Origin: Buttiauxella agrestis ATCC 33320
GTDB taxonomy: Bacteria > Pseudomonadota > Gammaproteobacteria > Enterobacterales > Enterobacteriaceae
DNA: 64,000 nucleotides
Assembly: GCA_024169445.1 (NCBI GenBank)
Contig: JALKFA010000001.1
Span: 4,650,001 to 4,714,000 of the forward strand
Reading direction: 5' to 3'
Within the stretch, counting starts at the first letter, position 1. Each line of letters begins with the position of its first letter. The translations under genes and the position numbers were made by a program. Of the stretch, positions 39,739 through 48,345 are shown piece after piece. The notes below the pieces were generated by a model. The model worked only from the letters and a program-made list of their open reading frames with translations. It searched no databases and was not told the DNA's origin.

Positions 39739-40854
39739 TTATTTTCTGGCGTAAAAATTCAGTTTATCTGCGTCAATTTCAATGCCCAGCCCTGGCCCCT
39801 GCGGTAATGTGACCTGCCCGTCGCTGAAATCCAGCGGGCGTACCACAATGTCGTCCTTAAGCAGTAACGGGCCGAACATTTCGGTTCCCCACTGCATGTT
39901 GATTGTCGACCAGGCGTGCAATGAGGCGACGCTGCCCAGCGTTCCTTCCAGCATGGTGCCGCCATACAGCCCAATGCCCGCCGCCTGTGCCACATGCGCC
40001 AGTTTCAGCGCCTGCACTGGCCCGCCTGCTTTGGCAATTTTCAGGGCAAAAGCACCGCTGAACCCGTTGCTCGCCAGGGCGTAGCCATCGTGGCTGGTTG
40101 CCACGGATTCATCAGCGAGGATCGGTACCGCAAAACGCTGGCTTAGCGTGATCAAAGCTTGTCGGTCCCACTGCGGCGTCGGCTGTTCCACCAGGTCGAT
40201 ACCGCCGTCCTGCAACTGCGTCATGCCTTTTATGGCGGTGGTCAGATCCCACGCCTGGTTAACGTCAACACGGATACTGACATCACCGCCAAGAGCAGAT
40301 TTAATTGCCAGCGCGTGGCGCATATCCACTTCCAGAGCGCGCGCACCAATCTTCAGTTTGAAGGTATTGTGTCGCCCTTCGGCCAGCAGGCGTTTTCCCT
40401 CTTCGATATCTTTTTCGGTATCGCCACTCGCCAGCGTCCACAGCACCGGCAGGCGCTCAGTTAATGCACCGCCCAGCAAGTCACTGACCGGCAATCCCAG
40501 CACTTTTCCCTGCGCATCAAGAAACGCGGTTTCCAGTGCCGATTTTGCAAAGGTGTTTCCCTTCACGCTGGCGTTCATCACGTCCGCCAGCGCGGCCACG
40601 CCGTTAAAGGTTTTGCCGCACAATAACGGTGCCAGGTAGCACTCAATGGCTGACTTAATCGCCTCCGGGCTTTCCGAGCCGTAGCTCAAACCGCCGATGG
40701 TGGTCGCCTCTCCCCAGCCGATAACACCCTGCGCACAGGTCATGCGAATGATAGTCAGCGTCTGGCAGCCCATGGTTGCCATGGAAAGCTTGTGTGGACG
40801 AATGGTCGGGATATCCACCAGCCAGCAAGCAACTGACTCAATTGTGAGACTCAT
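39739..40854 (-). CDS. catB: Muconate cycloisomerase CatB
   Basis: Enolase-superfamily cycloisomerase converting cis,cis-muconate to (+)-muconolactone. 371 residues; capping domain with flexible loop (20s region HKLSMATMGCQ), catalytic lysines in TFKLKIG (Lys166, Lys168), metal ligands Asp198 (IRVDVNQAW), Glu223 (VEQPT), Asp248 (ILADES), and general-acid/base Lys272 (LKIAKAGG). The start overlaps the transporter gene by 17 bp. Confidence 0.94.
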   Translation of the reverse strand: MSLTIESVACWLVDIPTIRPHKLSMATMGCQTLTIIRMTCAQGVIGWGEATTIGGLSYGSESPEAIKSAIECYLAPLLCGKTFNGVAALADVMNASVKGNTFAKSALETAFLDAQGKVLGLPVSDLLGGALTERLPVLWTLASGDTEKDIEEGKRLLAEGRHNTFKLKIGARALEVDMRHALAIKSALGGDVSIRVDVNQAWDLTTAIKGMTQLQDGGIDLVEQPTPQWDRQALITLSQRFAVPILADESVATSHDGYALASNGFSGAFALKIAKAGGPVQALKLAHVAQAAGIGLYGGTMLEGTLGSVASLHAWSTINMQWGTEMFGPLLLKDDIVVRPLDFSDGQVTLPQGPGLGIEIDADKLNFYARK

Positions 40855-42178
40855 TAACAGCTCCTTCAGTTAAACGCGGCAACGCCGGTGATTTTTTCTG
40901 TGAAGGCAGGCTCCACAGCGCAATCAGCGCCAGCAGGGCATAGCCCATCAGCAATAATGAAACCGGCCAGTAAGCATCAAATTCAATCAGCAACGCCACC
41001 GCCAGCATCGGCCCTAAACCACCGGAAAATATCGATCCCACTTCATGCCCCAGCGCCAGGCCTGAGTAACGTACCCGCACCGGGAAGAGATCGCTCATGA
41101 TGCACGGCTGAGTACCGATCATCGCCCCGTGGCACACCGGTAAACCGAGGATCATCGCGACCATGATCCAGCCATAATCGCCGGTCGACAGCAGCCAGAA
41201 GAACGGGAAAGCCATCACCAGCAAGCCAATCACGCCGACGTAATACACCGGTTTGAGGCCGATACGGTCAGACAATGCGCCCCAGAACAGAATCGAGAAC
41301 AGCTCCACCACCATCGCGAGCGTCACCGCGCTAATGATGACGCCGGTGCTGATACCAATGTGTTTGGCATACACCACCGAGAAGGTGAAAAAGATGTAGG
41401 ACGCGCCATTCTCTGGCAACCGCAGCGCGATGGCCTGCAACAGCGCTTTCGGGTGCTCTTTAATCAGCACCAGCAATGGCAGTTTTTCGTGTTGGTCTTG
41501 TGGTTTAGCCTGTTGAAAGACCTGACTTTCACGGATGTTTTTACGGATATAAACCCCGACCAGAAAAATCAGCAGACTCAGCAGGAACGGCACCCGCCAG
41601 CCCCAACTCATGAAGGCCGCTTCCGGGAGTTTCTGCACCAGCCAGAAGGCAAATGCCGACAACACAAAGCCCCCGGAAACCCCCATCTGGCTCCAGGCGG
41701 TAAAGAATCCACGGCGTGATGTCGGCGCATTTTCGCTCAACATCAGCACACCACCGCCCCACTCGCCACCGGATGCCACGCCTTGTAAGAAGCGCAGGCT
41801 GATCAGTGAAATCGGCGCCCAAATACCAATCTGTGCGTAAACCGGCAGCAGACCAATCACAAAGGTGGTCGCGCCCATTAACGACAGCGTCATCACCAGC
41901 GTCATTTTGCGGCTGTATCTGTCACCCAAATGCCCAAACACAATCCCACCCAGCGGGCGAGCCAGGAAACCGACCGCAAAGCCTGAAAACGCTAATAACG
42001 TTCCCTGTAGCGGATCGCCGCCCACCGGGAAGAACAACGGGCCAAACACCAGTGCGGCGGCCGTCCCATAGAGGAAAAAGTCGTACCATTCCAGCGCATT
42101 ACCAAGCACCGACGCGATAACAAGCTTACGCATTTGTCGGGCATCGTGCGGTGCATTTTCTTTCGCGATGTCACTCAT
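40838..42178 (-). CDS. MHS-family MFS transporter in the iac-cat cluster
   Basis: 446 residues, 12 TM. MHS signatures LGNALEWYDFFLYG (TM1), FGHLGDRYSRKMTLV (motif A) and LPVCHGAMIGTQPCIMSDLFP. Lies between iacG and catB in the same direction and overlaps catB by 17 bp, so it is co-expressed with auxin and catechol breakdown. Possible substrates are indole-3-acetate, muconate or a related aromatic acid; not resolvable from sequence. Confidence 0.85.
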   Translation of the reverse strand: MSDIAKENAPHDARQMRKLVIASVLGNALEWYDFFLYGTAAALVFGPLFFPVGGDPLQGTLLAFSGFAVGFLARPLGGIVFGHLGDRYSRKMTLVMTLSLMGATTFVIGLLPVYAQIGIWAPISLISLRFLQGVASGGEWGGGVLMLSENAPTSRRGFFTAWSQMGVSGGFVLSAFAFWLVQKLPEAAFMSWGWRVPFLLSLLIFLVGVYIRKNIRESQVFQQAKPQDQHEKLPLLVLIKEHPKALLQAIALRLPENGASYIFFTFSVVYAKHIGISTGVIISAVTLAMVVELFSILFWGALSDRIGLKPVYYVGVIGLLVMAFPFFWLLSTGDYGWIMVAMILGLPVCHGAMIGTQPCIMSDLFPVRVRYSGLALGHEVGSIFSGGLGPMLAVALLIEFDAYWPVSLLLMGYALLALIALWSLPSQKKSPALPRLTEGAVNESHN

Positions 42179-42222
42179 GGAGCGTTTCCTCGTGGATAAA
42201 AGATGCGCTAAACCGTTGGCGG

Positions 42223-42717
42223 CTACACTTCAACATCGTCGCCGATGGTGTGGTAACGGCGGTTAAAGTAGACCAGGCCGCGTGGCTGTTCGCTGACACG
42301 AATCGCCTGCACCTGGCAATAAAACACCGTGTGGCTGCCGACTTCATGGCAGGTATCAATAACGCAGTCGAAGCTGGCGACTGATGAGCTGAGAACCGGC
42401 GCGCCGCTGGCCATCACCTGCCAGTTGTCGTGCAGAAAACGTTGCTCAGAACGCAGGCTGGCGTTGGCGAAAACGCCGGACAAATCCTGATGCTCGCCGG
42501 ACAACACGTTGACGCATAACGCGCCGTTTTGTTTGAAATGGTCGTTAGCGAAGGAGTTGCGGTTCATACACACCAGCAAGGTTGGCGGCTGGTCGGTCAC
42601 GCTGCATACCGCAGACGCCGTGAAGCCGAATTTTCCCGCCGGGCCATCAGTGGTGATGACAGAAACCGCGCTCCCCAGTTGCGCCATCGCATTACGAAAA
42701 TCTGTTTGCAGAGTCAT
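42223..42717 (-). CDS. iacG: Flavin reductase IacG
   Basis: Short-chain flavin:NAD(P)H reductase (HpaC-like), 164 residues. Core GFTASAVCSVTDQPPTLLVCMN binds flavin; GSHTVFYCQV and a C-terminal Y-F-x-R-x-Y-H segment (YFNRRYHTIG) are family marks. In iac clusters it supplies reduced flavin for the IacA monooxygenase. Follows iacF by 10 bp. Confidence 0.9.
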   Translation of the reverse strand: MTLQTDFRNAMAQLGSAVSVITTDGPAGKFGFTASAVCSVTDQPPTLLVCMNRNSFANDHFKQNGALCVNVLSGEHQDLSGVFANASLRSEQRFLHDNWQVMASGAPVLSSSVASFDCVIDTCHEVGSHTVFYCQVQAIRVSEQPRGLVYFNRRYHTIGDDVEV

Positions 42718-42727
42718 GGGATATTCC

Positions 42728-43660
42728 TTACAAATCGATGATTAAACGCGCGCCTTTGGCGCGGGAACAGCACAACAGGATTTGATCGCCATCGGCTTTC
42801 TCTTCATCCGTCAGATAGCTGTCGCGGTGGTCCGGCTCGCCTTCCAGCACATCGGTCAGGCAGCTGCCGCAAATCCCTTGTTTACAGGAAACGCAGACTT
42901 TCAAACCCGCCAGTGCCAGTGCTTCGACGATGCTTTGGTTTTCAGCCACCTGCACGGTGATCCCGCTGGCCGCCGCCACCACTTCAAATGCCTTGCCCTG
43001 AATCTGGACATCGGCACTAAAACATTCCTGATGAATCTGTTGCGCCTGGTAATTCAGGGTTTTGGCCGTCTCATTGACCGCATCCATTAATCGCGTCGGG
43101 CCGCAGACATACACATGGGTATTCGGTGGTACATCGCTGAGCACCGCTGAAAGGTTCAGGCGCTGCTCGTCGCTAAAATGCAGCTGAACTTTTTCGGCAT
43201 ACGGCGCGCTTTCCAGTTGCGCGACAAACGCCGCACCAGAGCGTGAACGGCAAGCGTAATGCAGAGTAAAAGAGCGCCCGGCGGCGTGCAGTTCTGCGGC
43301 CATCGCCAGCATCGGCGTGATGCCAATCCCGCCGCCAATCAGCAGGCTATGTGCCGCGCAGGCTTCAAGAGCAAACAGATTTCGTGGCACGCTGACCTGC
43401 ACTTCATCGCCTTCACGCAGGGTATGCACCGCCAGCGATCCGCCCTGAGATTGACTGTCTTTCAGAATACCCAGTTGGTAATGCTGGCGGTTTTTGGGGT
43501 CGCCACACAGCGAGTACGGGCGCACCAGATCTTCACTCAGATGCAGGTCGATATGCGCACCCGCACCGTATTCCGGAAGCTCAAGGCCGTCGGCGTGGGC
43601 GAGCGTGAGTAGCACGACATCGCCCTGCAATTCGCGCTTAATAATTTGCAAAGTCAGCAT
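42728..43660 (-). CDS. iacF: Oxygenase reductase IacF (FMN, NAD, C-terminal 2Fe-2S)
   Basis: Electron-transfer partner of the IacCD Rieske oxygenase. 310 residues of the phthalate dioxygenase reductase type: FMN domain with RPYSLCGDP (near residue 47), NAD domain with GGGIGITPMLAMA (near 108) and YVCGPTRLMDAV, then a plant-type ferredoxin domain CVSCKQGICGSC with the fourth cysteine in ILLCCSR. 9 bp after iacE. Confidence 0.93.
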   Translation of the reverse strand: MLTLQIIKRELQGDVVLLTLAHADGLELPEYGAGAHIDLHLSEDLVRPYSLCGDPKNRQHYQLGILKDSQSQGGSLAVHTLREGDEVQVSVPRNLFALEACAAHSLLIGGGIGITPMLAMAAELHAAGRSFTLHYACRSRSGAAFVAQLESAPYAEKVQLHFSDEQRLNLSAVLSDVPPNTHVYVCGPTRLMDAVNETAKTLNYQAQQIHQECFSADVQIQGKAFEVVAAASGITVQVAENQSIVEALALAGLKVCVSCKQGICGSCLTDVLEGEPDHRDSYLTDEEKADGDQILLCCSRAKGARLIIDL

Positions 43661-43669
43661 GTCCGCTCC

Positions 43670-44410
43670 TTAGCGCATAAACAGGCCACCGTTGATGTCC
43701 CAGGTTGCCCCAGTAACAAACGATGCCTGTGGTGAAGCCAGTAATGCCACGGCCTGAGCAATAAACTCGGCCTCGCCCAGCTTGCCGACCGGGATCATCT
43801 GCAACAGTCCGGCCATTTTTTCTTCCGGCACCAGCGCATGAACCGAAGGCAAATCCATCGGCCCTGGGGCGATGGCATTAACCGTGACGCCGGATTTGCT
43901 CAGCTCGCGGGCAAAGATTTTGGTCAGCGTCAAAATGCCGCCTTTTGACGCGGCGTAATGCGCGCCGGAAGCGGTGCCACCGTTCTGCCCTGCCAGCGAA
44001 GCGAGGTTGATAATCCGCCCGTAGCCACGCTTAGCGAAGTAGCGCCCCATCGTCTGGCAACCAACAAACGTGCCGCGCAGATTAGTGGAGATCACCTGGT
44101 CAAATTCATCGACAGTGATGTCCATTACCGGGGTTGCCAGCGTCAGCGCGGCGTTGTTAACCAGCACATCCAGGCTGCCAAAACGCTCAACGGTTGCCGC
44201 CAGCGCGAGTTCAAAATCCTGCGGCTGGCGAATATCCAGCCCGACCGCCAGCACCTTGCCCTGGCCGTTATCCAGGCTGTCTGCCGCCTGCTGCGCACGT
44301 TCGCGGTTCACGTCCGACAACACCACCTGGAATCCCTGCTCCAGCAGGTATTTGGCGATGACATTTCCCAGTCCGACAGCAGCACCTGTGACTAATACGG
44401 TTTGTGTCAT
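43670..44410 (-). CDS. iacE: Short-chain dehydrogenase/reductase IacE
   Basis: SDR of 246 residues from MTQTVLVTGA (ATG at 44410; a longer frame overlapping iacD is discarded). Nucleotide-binding TGAAVGLGNVIAKYL, NNAA motif (VLVNNAALTLA), catalytic Ser-Tyr-Lys (INLASLAGQ; GAHYAASKGG) and C-terminal GATWDINGGLFMR. In studied iac systems IacE acts on an oxidised indole-acetate intermediate upstream of the ring-opening dioxygenase; the exact reaction here is inferred from cluster position. Confidence 0.9.
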   Translation of the reverse strand: MTQTVLVTGAAVGLGNVIAKYLLEQGFQVVLSDVNRERAQQAADSLDNGQGKVLAVGLDIRQPQDFELALAATVERFGSLDVLVNNAALTLATPVMDITVDEFDQVISTNLRGTFVGCQTMGRYFAKRGYGRIINLASLAGQNGGTASGAHYAASKGGILTLTKIFARELSKSGVTVNAIAPGPMDLPSVHALVPEEKMAGLLQMIPVGKLGEAEFIAQAVALLASPQASFVTGATWDINGGLFMR

Positions 44411-44420
44411 AAATAGCCCC

Positions 44421-44903
44421 TTAAAGGATGTAACCGATGCTGTGCAGCACATCGTCGCTGTTGATCAAGCGGATCACTTTTTGTTTGATAAGCAGTTGAT
44501 CACCCTGGCGTTGTAACTGCCAGGTAATGTCTGCGGCGTAGTGGCGGCTGTGGCCTTTGCGGTGTTCCCACAGCGACTGCGCCCCACGCACCACAATCAC
44601 GTCATCCTGCGATTCCAGCAGGCGAAAACGCGACAAGGTGCGCAACGTCCTGGCGCGCGGCGTAGTGGAAATCGACTCGCCGCTATACAGGCGTTTCACG
44701 CGGCGGGCGCGCATTTCATGGTCGTCGCAGGCGTAGTTCAGGGTGTTTTTAAAATCAGTTTCCTGTGGGTCAATCGGCACCACATACAAGCCGTCGCGCT
44801 GCCATAACTCCAGCCAGGCGTTGAATTCGCCTTGATCAAGCAGATCGCCTTCGAGGTTAATCAGCGACATCGCCGCAAACAGATCAGAATCTGGCTTCAT
44901 CAT
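44421..44903 (-). CDS. iacD: Aromatic-ring dioxygenase small subunit IacD
   Basis: Beta subunit of the Rieske non-heme iron oxygenase, NTF2-like fold, 160 residues. Family segments FNAWLELWQRDGLYVVPIDP, ARRVKRLYSGESIS and RTLSRFRLL are present. It starts with two ATGs directly after the iacC stop (TAAATGATG), so the pair is translationally coupled and should be made in equal amounts. Confidence 0.92.
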   Translation of the reverse strand: MMKPDSDLFAAMSLINLEGDLLDQGEFNAWLELWQRDGLYVVPIDPQETDFKNTLNYACDDHEMRARRVKRLYSGESISTTPRARTLRTLSRFRLLESQDDVIVVRGAQSLWEHRKGHSRHYAADITWQLQRQGDQLLIKQKVIRLINSDDVLHSIGYIL

Positions 44904-46214
44904 TTATTCCGCCTCCGTCATCAGTTTTTTCCACATCTGGTAAGCCGCTCGCATGCCGGTTTCAGCACTGACATCGCTGCGCAAACCATCGTCTGTACGG
45001 TATTCCCCCGCCAGCCCGCGGTTGAGCATGATCCACAGATCGTTGCCAGAGGTTGCGCCGCGCTGCACGCGTTCCCACGCTTCGGAGTCGTCCGGTGTGC
45101 CAAAGCCCATCGGCCCCTGGAAGTGTTCATGCAGGCGCAATCTGGCCTGGTTGGCGATTTCTGGTCCGCCGTCCATCATGATCACCGCATGGTGAATTTC
45201 AGTTTCCTTGACCGAAACCGGCTGTAACACGCGGAAGAACGCCATCGAGCAGGCAATGTTCGGGAAGATATTGAGGTTAAAGCCGGAACCGCCGACGGCG
45301 CGGACAATACGGCGCACTTGCTGTTCGTCGTGCTCCAGACGCAGCGCATCAGCAAGTTCGCTAAAGCGTTCCGGGATCGGCGCGTCGAGATTAGCGTCCA
45401 AATCCACCAGTTCCGGGATCATCACCATCACGCTGTGGCCATTACCCAAATCTTCGACATAACCGCTGCCATCGACGAAGTTGAGCATCTCTTCGGTCTG
45501 CTTATCGACAGAACTAAGGAACGAGCGGTGCACCACCGGGAAGTGATAGCCGTCCGTGGTGTTTTCGAGCTGGATTTTCCAGTTACCCGGGAAGCGGAAA
45601 CGGTGTGCAGGCCCGGTTTTAATCGGGAAGCCCGCGCCCTGTTTCATAAACAGGTCCATCCATTTTTTGGCAGCACCGAGGAAATCTTCCAGCGGTTCAA
45701 TCTGTTCATTGAAGGTGGCAAAAATCATTCCGGCGTATTGTTCGGTGCGCAGTGACACCAGCCCTAACTCGCCCTTTTCCAGCTGGTCGGCATAGCTTTC
45801 CGGGTGCGGAACACCGCGCAGAGTGCCGTCCAGCGCATAACCCCAGCCGTGGTACGGGCAGACGAAGCTGTTGGTTTTGCCGCTGCGGTGTTCGCAAACG
45901 GTGGCAGCGCGGTGGCGGCAACGGTTCAGTAAGGTATGAACGGTGCCTTTACGGTCACGCACCACAATCACCGGCTGGGTGCCGATTTCGGTGGTTTTAA
46001 AGCTGCCGGTTTCCGGGATTTCGCTGGCATGTGCCACCCAAACCCAGGTTTTGCTGAAAATTCTGTCCAGCTCGAGCTGGAATAATTGCTCTGAGTTATA
46101 CAGCGAGGTGTGCACGCGATCGTGTTGCACTAAGGCGGCAATTTCCGCGCAATCAGGCACCGCTGGCGCTGTGGTATCAATATTTTTTATGTTGATGATG
46201 TTGTCGCAATTCAT
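44904..46214 (-). CDS. iacC: Rieske dioxygenase large subunit IacC
   Basis: Alpha subunit of the oxygenase that, with IacD and IacF, converts the dioxindole-type intermediate to catechol. 436 residues from MNCDNIINIK (GGAG 6 bp before the ATG at 46214; the longer frame overlapping iacI is discarded). Rieske 2Fe-2S ligands Cys99, His101 (NRCRHRAA) and Cys119, His122 (CPYHGW); the mononuclear iron site begins with ENTTDGYHFPVVHRSF near residue 220. Confidence 0.94.
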   Translation of the reverse strand: MNCDNIINIKNIDTTAPAVPDCAEIAALVQHDRVHTSLYNSEQLFQLELDRIFSKTWVWVAHASEIPETGSFKTTEIGTQPVIVVRDRKGTVHTLLNRCRHRAATVCEHRSGKTNSFVCPYHGWGYALDGTLRGVPHPESYADQLEKGELGLVSLRTEQYAGMIFATFNEQIEPLEDFLGAAKKWMDLFMKQGAGFPIKTGPAHRFRFPGNWKIQLENTTDGYHFPVVHRSFLSSVDKQTEEMLNFVDGSGYVEDLGNGHSVMVMIPELVDLDANLDAPIPERFSELADALRLEHDEQQVRRIVRAVGGSGFNLNIFPNIACSMAFFRVLQPVSVKETEIHHAVIMMDGGPEIANQARLRLHEHFQGPMGFGTPDDSEAWERVQRGATSGNDLWIMLNRGLAGEYRTDDGLRSDVSAETGMRAAYQMWKKLMTEAE

Positions 46215-46242
46215 GTCCAATCTCCTGCACGTCTTCGGCTGT

Positions 46243-46758
46243 CTATTTTTTATCCGGCACCGGGAGTTCATCCGCTGCATGCCAGTGGTTTACCGGGCGG
46301 CTGAACAGGTTGCGCGTCGTAAAACGGTGGATACGCATACCGCTGGCTTCGCGGCAAAATTCCACGTTAATTTCCGCCGCGTTGAGATGAGCGCCTCCGG
46401 CGGAAAACTCGGAGGTTTGCAACATCAGCCAGCGGCCACAGAGCTTGCCGTCGGGCTGCTGGCTGAGCGCTTCAGAGCAAAGAAAATGGGCGTTCATGGC
46501 AAAATGCGCCGGAGTTCGCACATAACCTGCCATCATCGCCACAATCGCCTCACGCCCAAGATGTCTTCCCAGGCGCGCGGCATACGGCTCGCCGACACCT
46601 TCCCAGCAGGCGTCTGCGGTAAACAGTTCGCCGATAGCCTGTACCGTTTCTGCCGTGTCGAGTTTGTCGCACAACCACATGTACTGGCTGATACAAACTC
46701 TGGCGGCTTGCTGGTCTTCAAGCTGCTGTAAACGCTGCGCGTCCGGTGAATTCATCAT
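46243..46758 (-). CDS. iacI: SnoaL-like protein IacI
   Basis: 171 residues, NTF2/SnoaL-type cone fold like dioxygenase beta subunits and small hydroxylases. Text: CISQYMWLCDKLDTAETVQA and RTPAHFAMNAHFLC. IacI is part of all well-studied iac clusters but its reaction is poorly defined. In Pseudomonas it is at the cluster end with iacH; here it is between iacB and iacC. 8 bp after iacB. Confidence 0.85.
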   Translation of the reverse strand: MMNSPDAQRLQQLEDQQAARVCISQYMWLCDKLDTAETVQAIGELFTADACWEGVGEPYAARLGRHLGREAIVAMMAGYVRTPAHFAMNAHFLCSEALSQQPDGKLCGRWLMLQTSEFSAGGAHLNAAEINVEFCREASGMRIHRFTTRNLFSRPVNHWHAADELPVPDKK

Positions 46759-46766
46759 CGACTCCG

Positions 46767-47126
46767 TTAGCCCTGAATAATCAGTTCACGCCCAACACGC
46801 GCTTCGATTTTGCAGTACTTCCACAGCTTGCTACCGCTATCACCCACTGGCGTGGTGCGGAACAAGTTGCATACTGCCGCGACGTTTTCCAGCGCGTCGG
46901 CATCGGCCAGAATGTAAGTCGTCCACGGTGCGGTGGTGGACGGACCAACCATTAACTGGTCGTCATCCATATTGCCAATCACGCGGATGCCGGGGGTTTC
47001 TTCAACACCTTTCATCATCACGCCAAAAGCGCCCCACACTTGCTTCGCTTCCGTTGGGCTGGCATCGAAAAAGTTCTGATTAACCCCGATGCAGAACAGC
47101 ACACGTAATTTGTTTGTCTGGCTCAT
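46767..47126 (-). CDS. iacB: IacB, small conserved protein of auxin degradation
   Basis: 119 residues, soluble, probably an alpha+beta dimer (EthD/dimeric barrel-like by look). Recognised by its place directly after iacA and text such as LFCIGVNQNFFDASPTEAKQ. It is a constant member of iac clusters; biochemical role not established. 22 bp after iacA and 8 bp before iacI. Confidence 0.83.
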   Translation of the reverse strand: MSQTNKLRVLFCIGVNQNFFDASPTEAKQVWGAFGVMMKGVEETPGIRVIGNMDDDQLMVGPSTTAPWTTYILADADALENVAAVCNLFRTTPVGDSGSKLWKYCKIEARVGRELIIQG

Positions 47127-47148
47127 TTATTGCTCCTTTAGAAAAGAA

Positions 47149-48276
47149 TCACAGGTAACCCGGCAGCGGTTTGCCACCGAAAAAGACCGTACCGGCGTTG
47201 AGATAAGAGAGGTCGCCCATAAAGGCGTGTTGCGTAATCACCATGGTGTCGCGCACATAACGTTGCAGCGGGCTGGTCATCGCAACGCCGCCCATGCCGT
47301 TGAGTGCCAGCGCCTGGCGTGCCACTTCTGCTGCCACGCGGGTAACGTGCGTCGAAGAAAGACGCAAGGCATTAATTTGTTCTGGGCTGGCTTCGTCACC
47401 GGCGAGCAATTTTTGCCACACTTCGTCGATAGCTTCGTAGAACCAGGCGCGGGCCGAGCGCAGATCCGCTTCACATCGGGCAATTTGCATCTGTGCCTGT
47501 GGCCTTTCAGCAAGCTTCGGCGCACCTGTGACAGACTGCTGACGATGGGCAATCTGGTAGATTTCATTGAGTGCCGCGCGAGCCACACCCAGCGCCACCA
47601 CTGACAACACTTGCGTGGCGAGGGAAAGCACCGGATAGCGATACAGCGCCCCTTCCAGATTCAGTGCGCCACCGCGAATAAACGTCCACTCCTGCGGAAC
47701 ATACGCGTCGTTAACCAGCAGATCGTGGCTGCCGGTTCCGGCCAGCCCGACGGTGTTCCACACCGGATCAATCTGCACATATTCCCGTGGCAGCACCGCC
47801 ATACGCGGCAGCGCTTTTTCTTCATCTGGCTGGATACCCACGCCAAACACCGATGCGCCCATGCTGCCGCTGGCAAAACTCCAGCGCCCGCTAACGCGAT
47901 AACCCCCATCGGCCCGCATGGCTTTGTGTGTCGGGTAAATTCCACCGGCAAACACCACGTCTGGCCCATCGCGGTATAGCTCTTTCAGGGTGTCCGGCGG
48001 CAACGCCCCAAGGTAGAACGGGCTCATGCCAAAACTTGCCACCCAACCTGCCGAACCGTCTGCTGTGGCAATTTGCTCAATCAGTTCGCAAAACTGCGCG
48101 GGTGAGCATTCGTCACCGCCGTAAATTTTCGGCACCAGTGCGCGATACACACCGACCTGTTTGAAGCGGGTAATAATGTCTTCAGAAATATGGCGTTGAT
48201 GTTCAAAATCGGCGCTACGAGTCGTCACTTCACTCAGTAACGGAACCAGCTCTTCACGAACGTTGACGACAGACAT
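47149..48276 (-). CDS. iacA: Indole-3-acetate monooxygenase IacA (acyl-CoA dehydrogenase fold)
   Basis: First enzyme of the iac route, a reduced-flavin-dependent hydroxylase of the HpaB/HsaA-like branch of the acyl-CoA dehydrogenase superfamily. 375 residues: N-terminal helical domain, middle beta domain (DGGYRVSGRWSFASGSMGAS near residue 125), C-terminal helical domain (TRVAAEVARQALALNGMGG). It should work with IacG. Also predicted to accept indole and give indigo-type pigment, as known for other IacA proteins. Confidence 0.92.
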   Translation of the reverse strand: MSVVNVREELVPLLSEVTTRSADFEHQRHISEDIITRFKQVGVYRALVPKIYGGDECSPAQFCELIEQIATADGSAGWVASFGMSPFYLGALPPDTLKELYRDGPDVVFAGGIYPTHKAMRADGGYRVSGRWSFASGSMGASVFGVGIQPDEEKALPRMAVLPREYVQIDPVWNTVGLAGTGSHDLLVNDAYVPQEWTFIRGGALNLEGALYRYPVLSLATQVLSVVALGVARAALNEIYQIAHRQQSVTGAPKLAERPQAQMQIARCEADLRSARAWFYEAIDEVWQKLLAGDEASPEQINALRLSSTHVTRVAAEVARQALALNGMGGVAMTSPLQRYVRDTMVITQHAFMGDLSYLNAGTVFFGGKPLPGYL

Positions 48277-48299
48277 GGCTAACTCCCGAAGTAATGGGG

Positions 48300-48345
48300 T
48301 GCAAATGGTGGATGGCGCTTACGCTAATCCCCGACAAAACCACTC
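48300..48345 (-). repeat. REP remnant covering the iacH stop codon
   Basis: The minus strand reads TTTGTCGGGGATTAGCGTAA then GCGCCATCCACCATTTGC, a REP unit with small changes. The iacH stop (TAA) lies within it. Confidence 0.65.
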
